Shown here one piece after another: positions 5,381-7,089 of a stretch of 7,089 nucleotides of DNA. Origin of the DNA: Flavobacteriaceae bacterium (GTDB lineage: Bacteria; Bacteroidota; Bacteroidia; Flavobacteriales; Flavobacteriaceae). Below the pieces are notes generated by a model that was given only the letters and a program-made list of their open reading frames with translations, did not search any database and had not been told where the DNA came from. Made by a program: the position numbers and the translations under genes. The DNA lies in NCBI GenBank assembly GCA_003511845.1, contig DOIV01000311.1, positions 1-7,089 of the forward strand, in the 5' to 3' direction. Within the stretch, counting starts at the first letter, position 1. The number at the start of each line of letters is the position of its first letter.

Positions 5381-6117
5381 CAATTTAAAACTTCATACAA
5401 TACAGGTTTACTTGGGCTTGCATTATTTTCAAAAGGTGCAATTTGCAAATTCAAAAAATACCTACCATCCTTAATTTTATTTGGAACAAAAATCAGTTCT
5501 GTAATTGTAGCATTAAATCTAATTTTACCTTTGGTATTCCAAAATGCATTATGTGACAATAATTTACCTCCATCTTTTTCTTTATCAACCGAAGGCATAT
5601 CAATCAGTAAATGCTCAATCCCTTTTTCTTTTAAATATTCAACAGCCTCTTCCAATAAATAAGGCGGATTTGTCTTTGAGTAATTTTTAGATAATTTTTC
5701 ATTCGTGTTTGGTATGGTTCTAATAACAATGGCTTCTCGCTGTTTATTTCCTAATAAAAACTGAATTTGTTTTTTAGAAATCACCAAATCTTTATCCAGC
5801 TTTTCTGGTGCCACAGTAATTACTTCAGCCAAAAAGAAAAACTGCTTTAAGGTTTTATTTATTGAGATAAACTCTTCTGTTATATGTCCAACACATTCTG
5901 TATGCGTACCATGAGCATGTGGTTTAAAATAAATGGAGTTAAAATTAGAGGAATGCTTTTTTTTGACGCTCCTTATTTTTTTTAATCGTGGACTTTTTTG
6001 ATTCCAAGCAAGAGCTCCTACATTATCACGTGTTAAGAGTAAAGGCATAGAAATATCTAAGGGTTCAGATAAATTTATTTTTAGTTTTTGTGATCCGTAT
6101 TGAATTGTTGTAAGCAT
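5380..6117 (-). CDS. Cyclase-family (kynurenine formamidase-like) metal-dependent hydrolase
   Basis: The frame gives 245 residues from ATG 6117-6115, or 252 from ATG 6138-6136. I prefer the inner start: the extra residues (MFSYICD) look unlike family N-termini, and a perfect promoter -7 element (6129-6122) lies between the two ATGs. The family hydrolyses amide or ester bonds with divalent metals; members include KynB. The metal motif, usually HxGTHxDxPxH, reads HAHGTHTECVGH (residues 67-78 from the inner start), with Glu for Asp and Val for Pro. Other family marks are LSEPLDISMPL near the N-terminus and LLIDMPSVDKEKDGG followed by LLSHNAFW in the C-terminal third. No signal peptide is evident. 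The stop overlaps the start of the YjbR gene, and hemW lies upstream on the same strand. The substrate is unknown; no tryptophan-degradation genes are nearby to support kynurenine formamidase. Confidence 0.88.
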   Translation of the reverse strand: MLTTIQYGSQKLKINLSEPLDISMPLLLTRDNVGALAWNQKSPRLKKIRSVKKKHSSNFNSIYFKPHAHGTHTECVGHITEEFISINKTLKQFFFLAEVITVAPEKLDKDLVISKKQIQFLLGNKQREAIVIRTIPNTNEKLSKNYSKTNPPYLLEEAVEYLKEKGIEHLLIDMPSVDKEKDGGKLLSHNAFWNTKGKIRFNATITELIFVPNKIKDGRYFLNLQIAPFENNASPSKPVLYEVLN

Positions 6118-6121
6118 ATCA

Positions 6122-6153
6122 CAAATATAACTAAACATTTTGTTTTATTCTAA
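6122..6153 (-). promoter_or_regulatory. Putative promoter of the cyclase-yjbR pair
   Basis: On the minus strand TATATTTG (6129-6122) matches the -7 consensus TAnnTTTG exactly. TTAG (6153-6150), 20 bases upstream, matches TTTG in three of four bases. The expected transcription start lies at or just before the ATG at 6117, so the mRNA may be nearly leaderless. This also argues against the ATG at 6138. Confidence 0.4.
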
Positions 6154-6154
6154 A

Positions 6155-6206
6155 CCCTTCCGTCTTCATGTTTTACATGAAACCACCTTCCCTTAAAAAG
6201 GGAAGG
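6155..6206. repeat. Double-hairpin intergenic repeat, copy 3
   Basis: Order: CCCTTCC (6155-6161), GTC, a small hairpin TTCATG/CATGAA (6165-6170 with 6176-6181, loop TTTTA), then CCTTCCCTT (6186-6194) and AAGGGAAGG (6198-6206), a perfect 9-bp stem with a loop of three A. The first C-rich arm (CCTTCC, 6156-6161) can also pair with GGAAGG (6201-6206). It fills much of the gap between hemW and the cyclase gene, with no T-tract after it on either strand. Confidence 0.75.
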
Positions 6207-6255
6207 AACTTAAATTGCAGTTATCATTAAACGTTCTTTTTTTAAGAAATAGTAG

Positions 6256-7089
6256 CTAAATCACAAACAAATCACTTGCCAATCCGTCCACTAAAAACTT
6301 TCCTTTTTTGGTAGTTATCAATCTTTCATTCTCATCCAAATACATCAATTTATGTTTGATGAATTCTTGCGAATTTTTTAATAACTGATTTTTATATTCG
6401 ATTCCAAAATCTTGTGCTACTTTATCTAATGATACTCCCCAAATGGTTCTAAGCCCAGTCATCACCAACTCATTAAAATGATCATTTTTAGACAATTCTT
6501 CAATTTCTTGAGGAAGTTTTCCTTTTTGAATCGCTTGAATATATTTGATATTATTTGAAACATTCCAACTTCTCTCTTTAACATTAAAAGAATGTGCTGA
6601 CGGACCAATACCTAAATAAGGCTTCCCAAACCAATAGGACGTATTGTGTTTTGAAAAATAATCTGGCTTGCCAAAATTTGAAATTTCATAATGCACAAAG
6701 CCTTGTTTTTCAGTTTCGTCCACCAATATATTAAAATGCTCTAAAGCCAATTCTTCTGATGCATTTGGGTATTTACCTTGTCGGATAAATGCTGCTAAAG
6801 CTGTTTTAGGCTCAACTGTTAAGGCATAACTAGAAATATGGTTGACACCAAAATCAAAAACTTTTTGTAAGTTTTGCTTCCACCGTTCAGATGTCATATT
6901 GGGGATTCCATAAATTAAATCGACCGTAATATTATCAAAATGTTGAGTGGCTTCTGATAAACATTCTTTCGCTTCTTTTGAATTATGTGCACGATTCATT
7001 TGCTGTAAATCTTCATCAAAAAAAGATTGGATACCAATACTCAATCTATTGATAGGCGAGTTTGCCAATTCAGAAATTTTAGTAGTAGT
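6256..7089 (-). CDS. hemW: Radical SAM heme chaperone HemW, C-terminal part (5' end outside window)
   Basis: The minus-strand frame is open from the right edge to TAG 6258-6256, giving 277 residues. HemW is usually about 375-380 residues, so about 100 are missing, including the CxxxCxxC cluster motif. The apparent TTG start at 7068 is internal, since the upstream codons remain open. Family marks in order are INRLSIGIQSF, VDLIYGIPN, HISSYALTVEPKTAL, VHYEISNFGKP, KHNTSYWFGKPYLGIG followed by PSAHSF, and a HemN_C-type tail around ELVMTGLRTIWGVSL. HemW is a cytoplasmic heme chaperone delivering heme to target proteins; it is related to, but distinct from, the coproporphyrinogen dehydrogenase HemN, and the length and the motifs after QSF fit HemW better. 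The cyclase-family gene follows after a gap holding repeat copy 3 and a promoter-like site. Confidence 0.93.
   Translation of the reverse strand, partial: TTTKISELANSPINRLSIGIQSFFDEDLQQMNRAHNSKEAKECLSEATQHFDNITVDLIYGIPNMTSERWKQNLQKVFDFGVNHISSYALTVEPKTALAAFIRQGKYPNASEELALEHFNILVDETEKQGFVHYEISNFGKPDYFSKHNTSYWFGKPYLGIGPSAHSFNVKERSWNVSNNIKYIQAIQKGKLPQEIEELSKNDHFNELVMTGLRTIWGVSLDKVAQDFGIEYKNQLLKNSQEFIKHKLMYLDENERLITTKKGKFLVDGLASDLFVI

Noticed and set aside
1..7089. CRISPR array, tRNA, rRNA or insertion sequence
   Set aside because: No regularly spaced direct repeats, no cloverleaf candidates noticed by eye, and no transposase-like frames; the only repeats are the three intergenic double hairpins and the tandem gene pair.

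Overview
The window looks like a stretch of chromosome from a member of the Flavobacteriia (Bacteroidota), probably a Flavobacteriaceae species. The reasons are a very AT-rich sequence, gene starts that mostly lack Shine-Dalgarno sequences, promoter-like sites of the Bacteroidota type (TTTG ... TAnnTTTG), and protein families and sequence flavours typical of that group. I cannot name the genus from sequence reading alone.

Layout, left to right. (1) Positions 1-666, plus strand: the C-terminal half of an M20-family dipeptidase whose start lies outside the window. (2) Positions 769-1505, minus strand: two small tandem paralogous genes of unknown function, about 74% identical over 76 aligned residues, separated by a rho-independent terminator and a promoter-like site. 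(3) Positions 1506-1860: a 355-base gap with two AT-rich hairpins, ending in a promoter overlapped by two operator-like dyads. (4) Positions 1861-4181, plus strand: a two-gene operon encoding a BlaI/MecI-type repressor and a BlaR1/MecR1-like M56 membrane metalloprotease. The protease has an unusual periplasmic region: an ExbD/TolR-like domain and three polyproline stretches in place of a penicillin-binding sensor. (5) Positions 4289-4867, minus strand: a PhnA-domain zinc-ribbon protein. (6) Positions 5024-6117, minus strand: a cyclase-family metal-dependent hydrolase and a MmcQ/YjbR protein, translationally coupled through a TGATG overlap. (7) Positions 6256-7089, minus strand: the C-terminal part of the heme chaperone HemW, running off the right edge.

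The most coherent system is the blaI-blaR1-like pair. The repressor probably binds the two dyads in its own promoter, and the membrane protease probably relieves repression by proteolysis after sensing something in the periplasm. No target gene other than the operon itself is visible here, and the sensor domain does not look like a beta-lactam sensor, so the signal is unknown.

Three intergenic gaps (after the M56 gene, after the YjbR gene and after hemW) each carry one copy of a family of double-hairpin repeats. Each copy has a C-rich arm, a variable small hairpin, and a second C-rich arm facing a G-rich arm. The arms differ between copies but remain complementary. The first copy also has the form of a terminator for the M56 operon.
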